DNA of 64,000 bases, taken from contig NZ_JAAUVN010000001.1 of assembly GCF_012030425.1 (NCBI RefSeq), forward strand, positions 1,178,001-1,242,000, given 5' to 3'. The notes below the pieces were generated by a model. The model had not been told where the DNA came from and did not search any database. It worked only from the letters and a program-made list of their open reading frames with translations. Positions 25,417-34,045 of the stretch are shown piece by piece (the stretch's first letter is position 1; the number at the start of each line of letters is the position of its first letter). The position numbers were made by a program, and so were the translations under genes. The DNA is from Sphingobacterium sp. B16(2022) (GTDB taxonomy: Bacteria > Bacteroidota > Bacteroidia > Sphingobacteriales > Sphingobacteriaceae).

Positions 25417-28302
25417 CTAACTAATATTCATTAAAAAATCAGTTAAATTCTGTTCAGTTGTTATATTCAATTTTTTACGTAATCGGTAACGTCTAATCTC
25501 GACACCACGTGTCGTTATATTTAATAAGCTGGCAATTTCTTTACTGCTCATGTTCAACCTCAGATAGGCACAGAGTTTTAAATCATTGGGCATTAATTCG
25601 GGAAATTGATGCTTTAACTTTTTAAAGAAATTCTCATGAGTTTCATTAAAACTCTGCTCAAACAGATGCCAGTCCATATTATCTTCATAAGCATTTTTAA
25701 GGATCTTGGCCACTTTTTGTAATTGCTCAGGTTGCAGTTTATTTCCATTTTCATCCTTCAACTGTAATAATTCGTGATTCAGTGCATTTAATAATTCATT
25801 CTTTTGCACAATATTCATCGTAGCATTAGTCAGTTCCTTATTCTTATTATATAATTCCTGTTCCAGTTGCTTATTTTTAATTTCGATCAAGTGTTGCTGT
25901 GCTCGGATTGCTTCCTGCTTTAAAAGTTCCTCTTGTTTAAGCAAATAAGCCTTTTTTACCTGTTTCTCATGTTTAATTAGCTTTTTGTTGTACCATTTAC
26001 GGACTTCTTTTATTGCTAAAACCAGTAATATTAAATACCCTAAATAAGCATACCAGGTTCTATACCATGGAGGTAGGATTTCGATTTCAACTTTTGTTTC
26101 CTTAGTGATAAAACCGTTTGGCAGTTTTGCACGAATTGTAAATATATACTGACCAACTGCCAGATTCGTAAACTCCTTGTAGGGTAATTTAGACCAATCA
26201 GACCATTCCTCCTGCGTGTTTGTTAATTTAAATTGATATTGAACAGCAGTTTCAGTGTAATAAGGTAGCGCATAAGATACTTGTATACTGTTGTTTTTGT
26301 ATTTTATCTCAACTATTTCTTTATCATTATTAAAATCTATACTGTCCGTTGAGAAAAGAGATCTAATATTCCTGATGAGGGGAGCCGGCACATCAGTGGG
26401 TTTAAAATTATCCCTTCCCAAATTGAGCAAAGAGAAGCCATTATCGATACTGATCAGGTATTGATTAGGATTGAGAGCCGAGATATTTTCATAATATTTC
26501 ATCATATTATCTTCTAGAGAAGCTAATTTGATGGAATCAACCCGAATTTGCCCTCCTTGTAATAAATCGACTAAAGCAATTCTGGTTTTATTAATAAACC
26601 AATAGCTATTATTTCCTGCTGGTATGATCTTATTTGCTTTGGAGAATGTGCCCAATTTGTTGTTTAATTGATGATAGGGCGTGAATTTATCAATAAGCTC
26701 ATCATAAACATATAGCCCACTATCAGTCGTAAAAACATTGATGGCGGCCAATTTGTAAACACCTAAATAACCCGATTTGGGTAAACCATTTTTTTGGGCA
26801 TAGGGTTTAATCTGTTTAATAACACTAAAATCATCTGAAAATTTAAGTAGATTCAGTTCATTGTAACCTGCCGCCCAAACCGAATTTTTACTTTGTGTTT
26901 CTAATAATTGTACGCCAGATCTGAAATTAGGATATTGCGTCTGATAAGTTAATGCATTAGGTAAACTATTAAATAGGGACACACCTGTATAATTTCCCTG
27001 TAGTACATATGGTGCATGAGGGGAAAGCAGTTTGATAACCCAACCACCTGTTTTTGGTGATAGTAAGGACATCGCTGTACCTTGAATTTGAAAGGTACCT
27101 GTATTATGTCCACATACCAATACGTTATTGATTACTTCTAGATTCCATACTTGGCCCTGAGAGCCATGGATCATCTTAAAGTCTATAGACTGATATTTTT
27201 TGTTCGGATTCCATGAAGTATAAAATAGACCTTGGTTAGTCCCTAAATAAAGATATCCTTGGTAAATTTTTGCAGAATAGATGGTACCAAGTTTTCCTGA
27301 GTTATCCGAATAATAGTAGAGATCAGCATTAATCGCAATGCGGTCAATACCATTGTCCAGACCAGACCATATATTTGACTGTTTATCTACTGTTAAACTA
27401 AGAACGGTATTATTTTGCAAACCAACACTTTTATTAATATGCTGAACAAAAGATCCATTTTCATCAAGAATGTAGATACCGTTTAAGATCGTTCCGAATA
27501 CGTAATAATGGTTGAGTAGCTTGATCCCATTGTTGATCTGTACATTTTTTAATTCTTCATTGATGTCATTTTTCCAGGGCGTTATTTCTCCAGATTTGCT
27601 CATTAAAAATAATCCGCCTTTAGCTGTTCCAATTAAGAATGACGCTGCATCAAAAGGAAGAATACTTAAAATGTTATGTCCCTTTAACTGCTCTTTACCC
27701 GAAACAGGAATGAGCTTATTATTTTTTAGTTCATGAAGTCCACTCGGTATTTTTTCTACGAAAATTCTCTTATTGGCTTGAAATGCAAATAGAAAAGGCT
27801 CTCCATCTTCAGTAATAGTTTTGATCTTTTCATTTTCATAAATATAGATCGTAGAGAAAGATTGGAAGATAATCCGATGGTCTTGAATGATTATTTTCCA
27901 GATCTCATCATTAAGATCTTTAAGTAAGCGCTTACTTATGGAATGGTAGGTTAAACGACCATTATTATTTTTCAGCCAATAGCCAAATTCTGATTGGCCT
28001 CCCGTATAGATTTTCCCATCTGGATGTACCTGTGCAACACGGACGATACCTTTATTAGGATGAGGATAGAGATTCCAGTATGCGCCATCATACTCTAATA
28101 AACCATCAGAATTAGCGGCGTAAATCAGACCATTCTGATCGACACTCAAGCCCCAGTTTTGATTGCCGGCTTTGTAAGTAGATTTTGTAAATTGCTGTAC
28201 CCAAGGGCTAGCGAGATATTGAATATCATTGGCCTTGCTTTCACCAAAGAAGATCCCGAAGATTATAAAAAAAAGAAAAAATATTTTAAATAAAAATTTC
28301 AT
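25417..28302 (-). CDS. Membrane-anchored sensor-regulator: beta-propellers, triple-Tyr domain, LuxR-type HTH
   Basis: The 961-residue protein has a signal peptide or first helix, about 650 residues of propeller repeats of the two-component-regulator type, a Y_Y_Y domain near residues 690-765 (VGQYIFTIRAK, EIEILPPWYRTWYAY), and one transmembrane helix at about 770-790. A Lys/Glu/Gln-rich coiled coil follows to about 870. A LuxR-type helix-turn-helix lies at about 895-955 (NMSSKEIASLLNITTRGVEIRRYRLRKK, written here in part as the motif core SSKEIASLLNIT). There is no histidine kinase or receiver domain, so sensing in the periplasm is coupled directly to a DNA-binding domain tethered to the membrane. 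It most likely controls the susC operon downstream. The ATG at 28302 is preferred to a TTG two codons upstream. Confidence 0.93.
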   Translation of the reverse strand: MKFLFKIFFLFFIIFGIFFGESKANDIQYLASPWVQQFTKSTYKAGNQNWGLSVDQNGLIYAANSDGLLEYDGAYWNLYPHPNKGIVRVAQVHPDGKIYTGGQSEFGYWLKNNNGRLTYHSISKRLLKDLNDEIWKIIIQDHRIIFQSFSTIYIYENEKIKTITEDGEPFLFAFQANKRIFVEKIPSGLHELKNNKLIPVSGKEQLKGHNILSILPFDAASFLIGTAKGGLFLMSKSGEITPWKNDINEELKNVQINNGIKLLNHYYVFGTILNGIYILDENGSFVQHINKSVGLQNNTVLSLTVDKQSNIWSGLDNGIDRIAINADLYYYSDNSGKLGTIYSAKIYQGYLYLGTNQGLFYTSWNPNKKYQSIDFKMIHGSQGQVWNLEVINNVLVCGHNTGTFQIQGTAMSLLSPKTGGWVIKLLSPHAPYVLQGNYTGVSLFNSLPNALTYQTQYPNFRSGVQLLETQSKNSVWAAGYNELNLLKFSDDFSVIKQIKPYAQKNGLPKSGYLGVYKLAAINVFTTDSGLYVYDELIDKFTPYHQLNNKLGTFSKANKIIPAGNNSYWFINKTRIALVDLLQGGQIRVDSIKLASLEDNMMKYYENISALNPNQYLISIDNGFSLLNLGRDNFKPTDVPAPLIRNIRSLFSTDSIDFNNDKEIVEIKYKNNSIQVSYALPYYTETAVQYQFKLTNTQEEWSDWSKLPYKEFTNLAVGQYIFTIRAKLPNGFITKETKVEIEILPPWYRTWYAYLGYLILLVLAIKEVRKWYNKKLIKHEKQVKKAYLLKQEELLKQEAIRAQQHLIEIKNKQLEQELYNKNKELTNATMNIVQKNELLNALNHELLQLKDENGNKLQPEQLQKVAKILKNAYEDNMDWHLFEQSFNETHENFFKKLKHQFPELMPNDLKLCAYLRLNMSSKEIASLLNITTRGVEIRRYRLRKKLNITTEQNLTDFLMNIS

Positions 28303-28406
28303 GCACAAAATTATGTTTGCCTTAGCAATAATTCTACCATGCTAAAAAGACGAAAGTGTCTCTGAGCGTATTTATGTAATAGAAATTGAAAGAATTATTC
28401 CCTAGA

Positions 28407-28414
28407 CAAATTTA
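28407..28414 (-). promoter_or_regulatory. -7 box (TAAATTTG) for the regulator gene
   Basis: On the minus strand TAAATTTG fits TAnnTTTG exactly and would give a leader of about 100 nt. No TTG is found at the -33 distance. Confidence 0.4.
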
Positions 28415-28560
28415 ACAATAAATTTAGCTGTATGAGTCATTATAAAGTATTAAGATGTCTATTCAGCAATTCCTTAAGGATCTAAGCACACCGTTTTCGA
28501 AACTTTTAGCTACTCATGATCGTGTTTAAAAATAATTAATAAAAATTTAACATAAATTTT

Positions 28561-28590
28561 GTTTAGTTTTAATGAACAAAGTTTAGTTTT
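28561..28590. repeat. Direct repeat GTTTAGTTTT x2, 20-base period
   Basis: GTTTAGTTTT occurs at 28561-28570 and 28581-28590, two helical turns apart. The placing suggests binding of a dimer or of two molecules on one DNA face. Confidence 0.45.
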
Positions 28591-28715
28591 GTTAAACATA
28601 TAGAAATGTGAGATCGTATTTGAAGGAAGATTGTTGTGTAACAGGGCTCATGTAAGTTCATACATAACTGTATGGAAGGAAATTAAAGGCTATAATCGAC
28701 TTGTTTTTAGATTAG

Positions 28716-28733
28716 AACCTTTTCTAAAAGGTT
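28716..28733. repeat. Perfect palindrome AACCTTTTCTAAAAGGTT
   Basis: AACCTTTT and AAAAGGTT pair around CT. The spacer is too short for a good RNA hairpin, so a protein-binding site is more likely than a terminator. Confidence 0.45.
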
Positions 28734-28923
28734 TGTTTTACATCCTCTTGACAGTATAGCGCCTGTAAATACTGAGAATAAGGAATACGGACATGCTTTG
28801 AGGACAAAGGTGGAAATTAATTATCATTGAGTTTTAAATGTAGCCGAAATAGGCATAAAGGCCTCATACAGCCTATATAGATTGATTAAAATAAATAATA
28901 GCATAATAACACAATAGAAAGAT

Positions 28924-29637
28924 ATGGAAAGTAAAATTAAGATGGTCGTATTTGATATGGCGGGAACAACTGTTAATGAAGATAACATCGTTTATAAAAC
29001 ACTTAGAAATGCAATCAATAGCGTTGGTGGTTTTGATCTTAGTTTAGAAGAAGTTTTAGAGCATGGTGCAGGTAAAGAAAAGTTGGAAGCTATAAAAACT
29101 ATCTTGAAAAATAGTTTAGATTTAGAAAATGATCAATTGGCAACAGAGATTTTTCAATTGTTTCTTGTGCAGCTTAAAAGTGCTTATGAAGTGGAAACCA
29201 TTTATCCATGTACTAATGCGGCAGCACTTTTCATAAAGTTAAAAGATATGGGTATTTTAAGAGTACTTAATACTGGATATGATCGATTGACAGCAGAATC
29301 ATTATTGAAAAAACTGAATTGGGAAGTAGGTAAAGACATTGATCTTCTCATTACTGCTTCGGATGTTGAACATAATCGACCAGAACCAGATATGATTCAA
29401 TTAGCAATGGCGAAGATGGGTATTACCGATGCTTCAAGAGTTGCAAAAATTGGCGATTCAACGATTGACATTCAAGAAGGACAAAATGCAGGCTGTGGAT
29501 TGAGCATAGGTATCACCACAGGAGCACATACCGCTGTACAATTGGCTACTGCCAATCCGGATCAGGTTATTAGTGATCTGTTGGATATCCTATCTGTAAT
29601 TGAAAACTATAGTAAGAACAGTACCGCAGTATCATAA
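28924..29637 (+). CDS. Phosphonatase-like HAD hydrolase
   Basis: The 237-residue protein has the HAD motifs FDMAGTT (nucleophile D11, with Ala replacing the usual acid-base Asp of many HAD phosphatases), NTGYDR, and IGDSTIDIQEG. The AGTT form is typical of the phosphonoacetaldehyde hydrolase branch and its relatives. The cap domain (about residues 20-95) lacks a clear match to the Schiff-base Lys motif of true PhnX, and no phosphonate gene is nearby. A PhnX-like hydrolase with another substrate is the safer call. It is followed by a terminator and stands alone. Confidence 0.85.
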   Translation: MESKIKMVVFDMAGTTVNEDNIVYKTLRNAINSVGGFDLSLEEVLEHGAGKEKLEAIKTILKNSLDLENDQLATEIFQLFLVQLKSAYEVETIYPCTNAAALFIKLKDMGILRVLNTGYDRLTAESLLKKLNWEVGKDIDLLITASDVEHNRPEPDMIQLAMAKMGITDASRVAKIGDSTIDIQEGQNAGCGLSIGITTGAHTAVQLATANPDQVISDLLDILSVIENYSKNSTAVS

Positions 29638-29644
29638 AAAAACT

Positions 29645-29684
29645 GATGCTGTGATTTTTAGAAATGAAGATCACAGCATCTTTA
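29645..29684 (+). terminator. Terminator after the HAD hydrolase
   Basis: GATGCTGTGAT and ATCACAGCATC pair perfectly around 14 bases and are followed by TTTATT. Confidence 0.75.
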
Positions 29685-29809
29685 TTCATAACGAGGGTTT
29701 ATTTTAATGATTATGCAGTCTTTAATATGCCTGATTAACGTATGATCCTTAAAAAGGAAACAAGCAGAAGTATTTTGAATATTTGTAAATCAAAGCATCT
29801 GATTTGTAA

Positions 29810-30421
29810 TTACACTTCTTTAACATCATTAGCAAAACCTTTAATAAGGGCCTTCCATTGCGGATAAGATGCCCCCAAAACCGCACCAAGTCCTACCATA
29901 AAGTTTCGGACATTATCGATGATATGCGTATTTTCGGTATTTAAAACCTCATTTCGTCCAGCATACTGAAACAATAAACTGTTATTTCTTTGCTCAACAA
30001 TCAAAGTCGAAGTCGCTATTCCCTCAAAAAAATGTGCTGTTTCTTTATTTTCAGGATCAGTAGGATCTGGACATGGCTTTAGACTGACTGATAGGATTTT
30101 AAATTCGGCCATTTCCTTAGATTCCATATGCACAACGTTAACCCAGTCATAACCTTTTGTTCGGGGTAATCCAGGTCCTGGAATATCAATTTTGATGTAA
30201 TCGTGTAACTGAAGTGGACGATGCAATTCGAGACCATTGTTGTCAACAAGCTTAAATACCGCCGCAGGAAGTTCTGCAATTTTGTGCCATTCATTGACCG
30301 CCAATAGGTTGTAGGATGCTATAATAAAAGCCTCGCTGGCAATTTCAGTGCTTGTAAACTCAACTGTTTCAAAACAGTCAAGTTTATTGCCTTCTTTCTG
30401 GGTTGGAATAATATTCTTCAT
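29810..30421 (-). CDS. Protein of unknown function, 203 residues
   Basis: I do not recognise a family. The protein is soluble with no signal peptide. It contains a strand-rich middle (LQLHDYIKIDIPGPG, YDWVNVVHME) and a weakly hydrophobic C-terminal segment (RNFMVGLGAVLGASYPQW). Codon use looks normal. It is on the minus strand, about 96 bases downstream of the next unknown gene (30518-31012), so the two may form one transcript in the stress-type region. Confidence 0.7.
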   Translation of the reverse strand: MKNIIPTQKEGNKLDCFETVEFTSTEIASEAFIIASYNLLAVNEWHKIAELPAAVFKLVDNNGLELHRPLQLHDYIKIDIPGPGLPRTKGYDWVNVVHMESKEMAEFKILSVSLKPCPDPTDPENKETAHFFEGIATSTLIVEQRNNSLLFQYAGRNEVLNTENTHIIDNVRNFMVGLGAVLGASYPQWKALIKGFANDVKEV

Positions 30422-30517
30422 CTTTTTAATAGAATAACAATTAAAAATGAACTTATGTTCATGTGAATCAATAGATTTACTTGGGTTGAGGAACTATCTG
30501 ATTTTGTAATTTCTCCA

Positions 30518-31012
30518 TTATGTAGAAGTATAATAGACCCAACCCTGCAAATTTTCATATGCATCTGCCTGCTTCAGATCGATTAAAATATTACTATCCA
30601 TAAATAAGAGGCGTTTTGTGTCCGTATTTAAATCGTAGATAGGATAGAAGATGGCATTCTCATTTGGAAGTTCTACATTACTCTGTAAAGCAGTATAACC
30701 CTCTGCAAGTAAATTGTCAATAAGTGTTGGAGTAATTGCGTTAAGGTATCGCATCATCTTACCAATCCATTTCTTTTCGTTTTCTTCATTGCCAGGGTAG
30801 TGTTCAGTTGTAAAATCTAAGATTAATTTTTCGCCTTCTTTATCCAATCCATCTCTGATCATGCGCAATCCCATGCACCTCGTTTCTTCCTGATAATAAT
30901 CATGTCCATACTCAAATTGAATATCACCTGCAATGGGGCTATCTTCAATTTTTGCTCGAAGTGCCATCTGGCGATTCAGCAATTCATGTACATATGCATA
31001 AGTCTCATCCAT
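30518..31012 (-). CDS. Protein of unknown function, 164 residues
   Basis: I do not recognise this soluble, acidic protein. It begins with a helical part (MDETYAYVHELLNRQMALRAK) and ends in a strand-rich part (FMDSNILIDLKQ, LQGWVYYTS). It is the first gene of a possible two-gene minus-strand unit with 29810-30421. Its upstream region carries ACAAACTTTT, the same ten bases found facing the divergent gene at 31251. Confidence 0.7.
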   Translation of the reverse strand: MDETYAYVHELLNRQMALRAKIEDSPIAGDIQFEYGHDYYQEETRCMGLRMIRDGLDKEGEKLILDFTTEHYPGNEENEKKWIGKMMRYLNAITPTLIDNLLAEGYTALQSNVELPNENAIFYPIYDLNTDTKRLLFMDSNILIDLKQADAYENLQGWVYYTST

Positions 31013-31078
31013 AGTGATTTGATTTAAAGCTATAACGTATTTATGATGTCATCACCAAAAGAACAATTCTGAAAGACT

Positions 31079-31214
31079 AAAAGTTTGTTTAAGAATACTT
31101 TAGGATAAGTAGAAGGATACGTGATGCACGTTTAAAGTATATTTTTGAAGCATTGATCAGGTATACTGTCGTTAATTTCAGGTATTTGTTACGGTAATTG
31201 AAATACAAACTTTT
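31079..31214. repeat. Divergent ACAAACTTTT motif pair
   Basis: ACAAACTTTT lies on the minus strand at 31088-31079, 66 bases before the minus gene, and on the plus strand at 31205-31214, 36 bases before the plus gene. It may be a shared promoter element or regulator site. Confidence 0.4.
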
Positions 31215-31250
31215 GACATAGCACCACGTTATATCATTACAATAAACTAA

Positions 31251-31466
31251 ATGAATACGATTATGGCTACTAAAAATGAAAATGCAAAAGTCGGTATTGT
31301 TGATAAGGACAAGCAACCGAAGAAAAAGAAAACAATTACCTCAGTTGTAGATAAGAGAAATAAAAAGCAGGAAGGTGACGGGGAGGCCGGCGTTGATCCT
31401 CAAAATGATCAATTGAATGATATGCCAGAGCCAGATACATTTCCTCGTGAGCAGGTAAAACCTTAG
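31251..31466 (+). CDS. Small, highly charged protein of unknown function
   Basis: The 71-residue product (67 if the ATG at 31263 is used) has a Lys-rich first half (KDKQPKKKKT) and an acidic, Pro-containing second half (NDMPEPDTFPRE). It has no hydrophobic core and looks disordered. It ends 12 bases before the DUF421 gene, which suggests co-transcription and translation of both. Similar short charged proteins are common in Bacteroidota stress clusters, but I cannot name a family. Confidence 0.55.
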   Translation: MNTIMATKNENAKVGIVDKDKQPKKKKTITSVVDKRNKKQEGDGEAGVDPQNDQLNDMPEPDTFPREQVKP

Positions 31467-31478
31467 TGCAGAGGACGT

Positions 31479-32156
31479 ATGTTTGAAATGAAAAAGATAA
31501 TTTGGGAAGGCGCGGAATGGGATTTCCTTTTAGAAATTGTGGGACGGTCAGTCATCATGTTTATCCTGATATTGGTGATTCTTAGGCTTTCAGGAAAAAA
31601 AGGTGTAAGGCAATTAACGCTTTTCGAGGTGGCGATTATTCTGAGTCTCGGATCGGCGGCTGGTGATCCCATGTTTCAAGAAGAATTACCCGTTATTTAT
31701 GCCTTTGTTGTATTATTTTCGGTTATCATTATCTATAAATTTATAACTTGGTTATCATCAAAATCGGTGTTTATCAATAAGATTTTAGAAGGCGAAGCGA
31801 TGGTAGTTGTGAGGGATGGAATGTTTGATTTAAAACATGAACATGATGGTGACTTTTCAAAAATGGAATTCTTTTCCGAACTACGTAATCAGTCGGTTGA
31901 ACACTTAGGTCAAGTGAGAATGGCCTTATTAGAAATTGATGGTTCGATGAGTATTTTATTTTACCCAGAAGATGAGGTGAAGTATGGTCTGCCTTTATTT
32001 CCAGATGATTATAAAAAAGTTGAATCATTTCAGTTATATGACTTTCACGCCTGCATGTATTGTGGTTTTATCGAACAATTGCATAATAGAGAATCAAAAT
32101 GTCCACGATGTAGACATACAGAATGGAGTAAAGCAATCAACACAAAACGAAATTAA
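31479..32156 (+). CDS. DUF421 (YetF-type) membrane protein with C-terminal zinc-ribbon-like tail
   Basis: The 225-residue protein has three transmembrane helices (about residues 20-37, 48-60 and 70-92), with RLSGKKGVRQLTLFE and ILSLGSAAGDP between them as the DUF421 signature. A cytoplasmic domain follows. The C terminus adds something not usual for YetF: CMYCG (C192, C195) and CPRC (C208, C211), which can form a four-Cys zinc or iron knuckle. YetF-like proteins are linked to general stress and sporulation in Bacillus, without a firm molecular role. An in-frame second Met (residue 4) could also start the protein. Confidence 0.88.
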   Translation: MFEMKKIIWEGAEWDFLLEIVGRSVIMFILILVILRLSGKKGVRQLTLFEVAIILSLGSAAGDPMFQEELPVIYAFVVLFSVIIIYKFITWLSSKSVFINKILEGEAMVVVRDGMFDLKHEHDGDFSKMEFFSELRNQSVEHLGQVRMALLEIDGSMSILFYPEDEVKYGLPLFPDDYKKVESFQLYDFHACMYCGFIEQLHNRESKCPRCRHTEWSKAINTKRN

Positions 32157-32194
32157 TCTATTCTTTTAAAGCCATCATGCATGCTTCAGTACTT

Positions 32195-32204
32195 CCCCTA
32201 GGGG
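32195..32204. repeat. Perfect palindrome CCCCTAGGGG
   Basis: A ten-base GC-rich palindrome in an AT-rich gap, 39 bases after the DUF421 stop and 122 bases before the DUF2383 gene. It has no loop or T-tract, so it is more likely a protein site than a terminator. Confidence 0.35.
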
Positions 32205-32325
32205 TTATAAATACGATTCAAATGTTCTAAATACCCGAAATGATTATGATTTAAACTATTTCTGCCTTGAGGTTGTTTTCTAGATAAATCAAGAGTTTTA
32301 AATTTATATTTCAAAAAATAGAGCT

Positions 32326-32799
32326 ATGGAAAACAGAGCAAATGATCCGGCAATTATCAATGATCTGATAAAAATTAACAACGATAGGATAGCTGGATAT
32401 AGAGAAGCATTAGATCTAGCACATAGTATGCGGATCGATGATCTAGGTGGTATATTTGCCAAATATATCCTGCAGTCAGAACAGTTTATTACCGAGCTTA
32501 CTCCATATGTCACACTTGAAGGTGAACAACCTACAGACAGTACGATGTTGAGCGGTAAACTTTTTAGACTTTGGATGAATATAAAAGTTAATATTTCGGG
32601 AAATGATCGTAAAAGTCTATTGGAAAGCTGTGAAAAAGGAGAAGATGCTTTTAAAGCTACCTATAGGAAGACCCTTGAAGAAGATCGGGAGGCTTTATCC
32701 ATCCATGTGGTCAGCTTAATTGAAAATCAATTAAGTAAACAATTGGTTGCGCACGACCAGATTAAATTGTTACGAGATACCATTTCCGATACGATTTAA
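32326..32799 (+). CDS. DUF2383 / PA2169-type four-helix-bundle protein
   Basis: The 157-residue, all-helical protein matches the PA2169-like ferritin-fold family: an N-terminal helix with INDLIKINNDRIAGYREA, a second helix, then GKLFRLWMNIK and SLLESCEKGEDAFKATYRK. These proteins resemble rubrerythrin and bacterioferritin in fold and are often part of stress regulons. Metal binding is not shown. It is followed by a bidirectional terminator and is probably a single-gene unit. Confidence 0.85.
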   Translation: MENRANDPAIINDLIKINNDRIAGYREALDLAHSMRIDDLGGIFAKYILQSEQFITELTPYVTLEGEQPTDSTMLSGKLFRLWMNIKVNISGNDRKSLLESCEKGEDAFKATYRKTLEEDREALSIHVVSLIENQLSKQLVAHDQIKLLRDTISDTI

Positions 32800-32851
32800 T
32801 TATATCAAGCGTTTAGTATAAAAAATCATTTCAATATTGAGGTTAACAGGG

Positions 32852-32878
32852 AAAAGGGGCAATTGCCCCTTTTTTTTA
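32852..32878. terminator. Terminator between the DUF2383 gene and topoisomerase IB
   Basis: AAAAGGGGCAATTGCCCCTTTT is a perfect palindrome followed by more T on the plus strand; the opposite A-tract allows function in both directions. Confidence 0.88.
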
Positions 32879-32907
32879 TAGTTTGCACGATGATCAAATG
32901 TAATAGG

Positions 32908-33951
32908 TTATTTTTCACAACGTGATCTGATAAATTTCAGCAGCGCTTTTTCGGTCGCACCATCTGTATTTTGCACCATTTTCCGTTTAAGTTTTAATAA
33001 TTCATTTTTTAAATCACCATCTACATACTGTTTCTGCAATTCCGGATGAATATAATAGTTCCTTGTAACTGATCTGGTATTGCCGAGTTGTTTAGCGACA
33101 TGATCAAGGATGGTGACCAGTACTTTTTTACGTTCAGAAATAAGTTCGCCATAAGGCTCATTAGCCATCATCATAAAGGCAAGCGTGCAACCTGCCCATG
33201 TACGGAAATCTTTACAGGTATAATCTTCTTGCATCGCTTGTTTTAAATAGCGGTTCAGATCTCCTGAATCAAGCCGTTGAATAGCACCATCATGATCGTA
33301 ATATTGAAAAAGCTCCTGACCGGGGATTTCTTTGACGTTTTTAAGCATTTTAGCTATTTTTGCTTCCTTGATATAAACCTGCTGAAGTACGCCTTTTTTC
33401 CCTTTAAATTTAAAAAAGATTTCATTTTTGTCAATTTTGACATGTCTGTTTTTCAATGTGGTGAGCCCATATGAGCCGTAGTTATGTTCATAGGATTTGT
33501 TTCCTGCACGTATGTAAGTTGCATTCATGGTAGAGATTGCAATCGCACAGACTTTTTCTTTGGATAATTTCTTTTTCCGTAGATCTTTCCGCAATTGCGT
33601 GCGGAGTAGTTTCATCTTATTTGCAAAGCCCAGTAAACGATCAAATTTTTTGACATTCCGTATGGTTGACCAGTCCAGATGATAAATATATTGCTTCCTA
33701 CCACGCTTATCAATACCTGTTGCCTGTATATGACCATTTTTAAATTTGCATATCCAGACATTTTCCCATGCTGGTGGAATCACAAGAGACGCTATCCGCT
33801 TTAAAGTATTTTTATTTTTGATAGGCTTGTTCTTGGATAGATAAGTGAATTTGCCTTTTGTGTATGTGCGGCAATAACCAGGTTCCGTATCTGTAACGTA
33901 ACGTAGATTTAGAGCGACAGATGGGTGAGATGAAGGTGTTAATGTTTTCAT
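32908..33951 (-). CDS. DNA topoisomerase IB
   Basis: The 347-residue protein matches the poxvirus-like bacterial topoisomerase IB family. It has the N-terminal beta domain (KFTYLSKNKPIKN, then IPPAWENVWIC and QATGIDKRGRKQYIYH), the helical catalytic domain with FRTWAGCTLA, and the active-site region SVTRNYYIHPEL, where one of the adjacent Tyr residues 299/300 is the nucleophile. It relaxes supercoils through a 3'-phosphotyrosine intermediate. In bacteria it is an accessory enzyme, often next to stress genes as here. The ATG at 33951 is preferred over a TTG three codons upstream. Confidence 0.95.
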   Translation of the reverse strand: MKTLTPSSHPSVALNLRYVTDTEPGYCRTYTKGKFTYLSKNKPIKNKNTLKRIASLVIPPAWENVWICKFKNGHIQATGIDKRGRKQYIYHLDWSTIRNVKKFDRLLGFANKMKLLRTQLRKDLRKKKLSKEKVCAIAISTMNATYIRAGNKSYEHNYGSYGLTTLKNRHVKIDKNEIFFKFKGKKGVLQQVYIKEAKIAKMLKNVKEIPGQELFQYYDHDGAIQRLDSGDLNRYLKQAMQEDYTCKDFRTWAGCTLAFMMMANEPYGELISERKKVLVTILDHVAKQLGNTRSVTRNYYIHPELQKQYVDGDLKNELLKLKRKMVQNTDGATEKALLKFIRSRCEK

Positions 33952-34045
33952 GTGCTCCAAATTTGTGAAGGAAATGTTTTGTTAATATTCAATTCCGCCG
34001 CCACATGTAATGCGGAAGAAATTATTTTGATTAATTGAAATAAAT

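Larger units (their letters stand above)
28303..28923. other. Divergent intergenic region between the regulator and the HAD phosphatase gene
   Basis: This 621-base stretch has no convincing gene. It holds a minus-strand -7 box (28407-28414), a 10-base direct repeat spaced by exactly 20 bases (28561 and 28581), and an 18-base palindrome (28716-28733). Confidence 0.6.
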
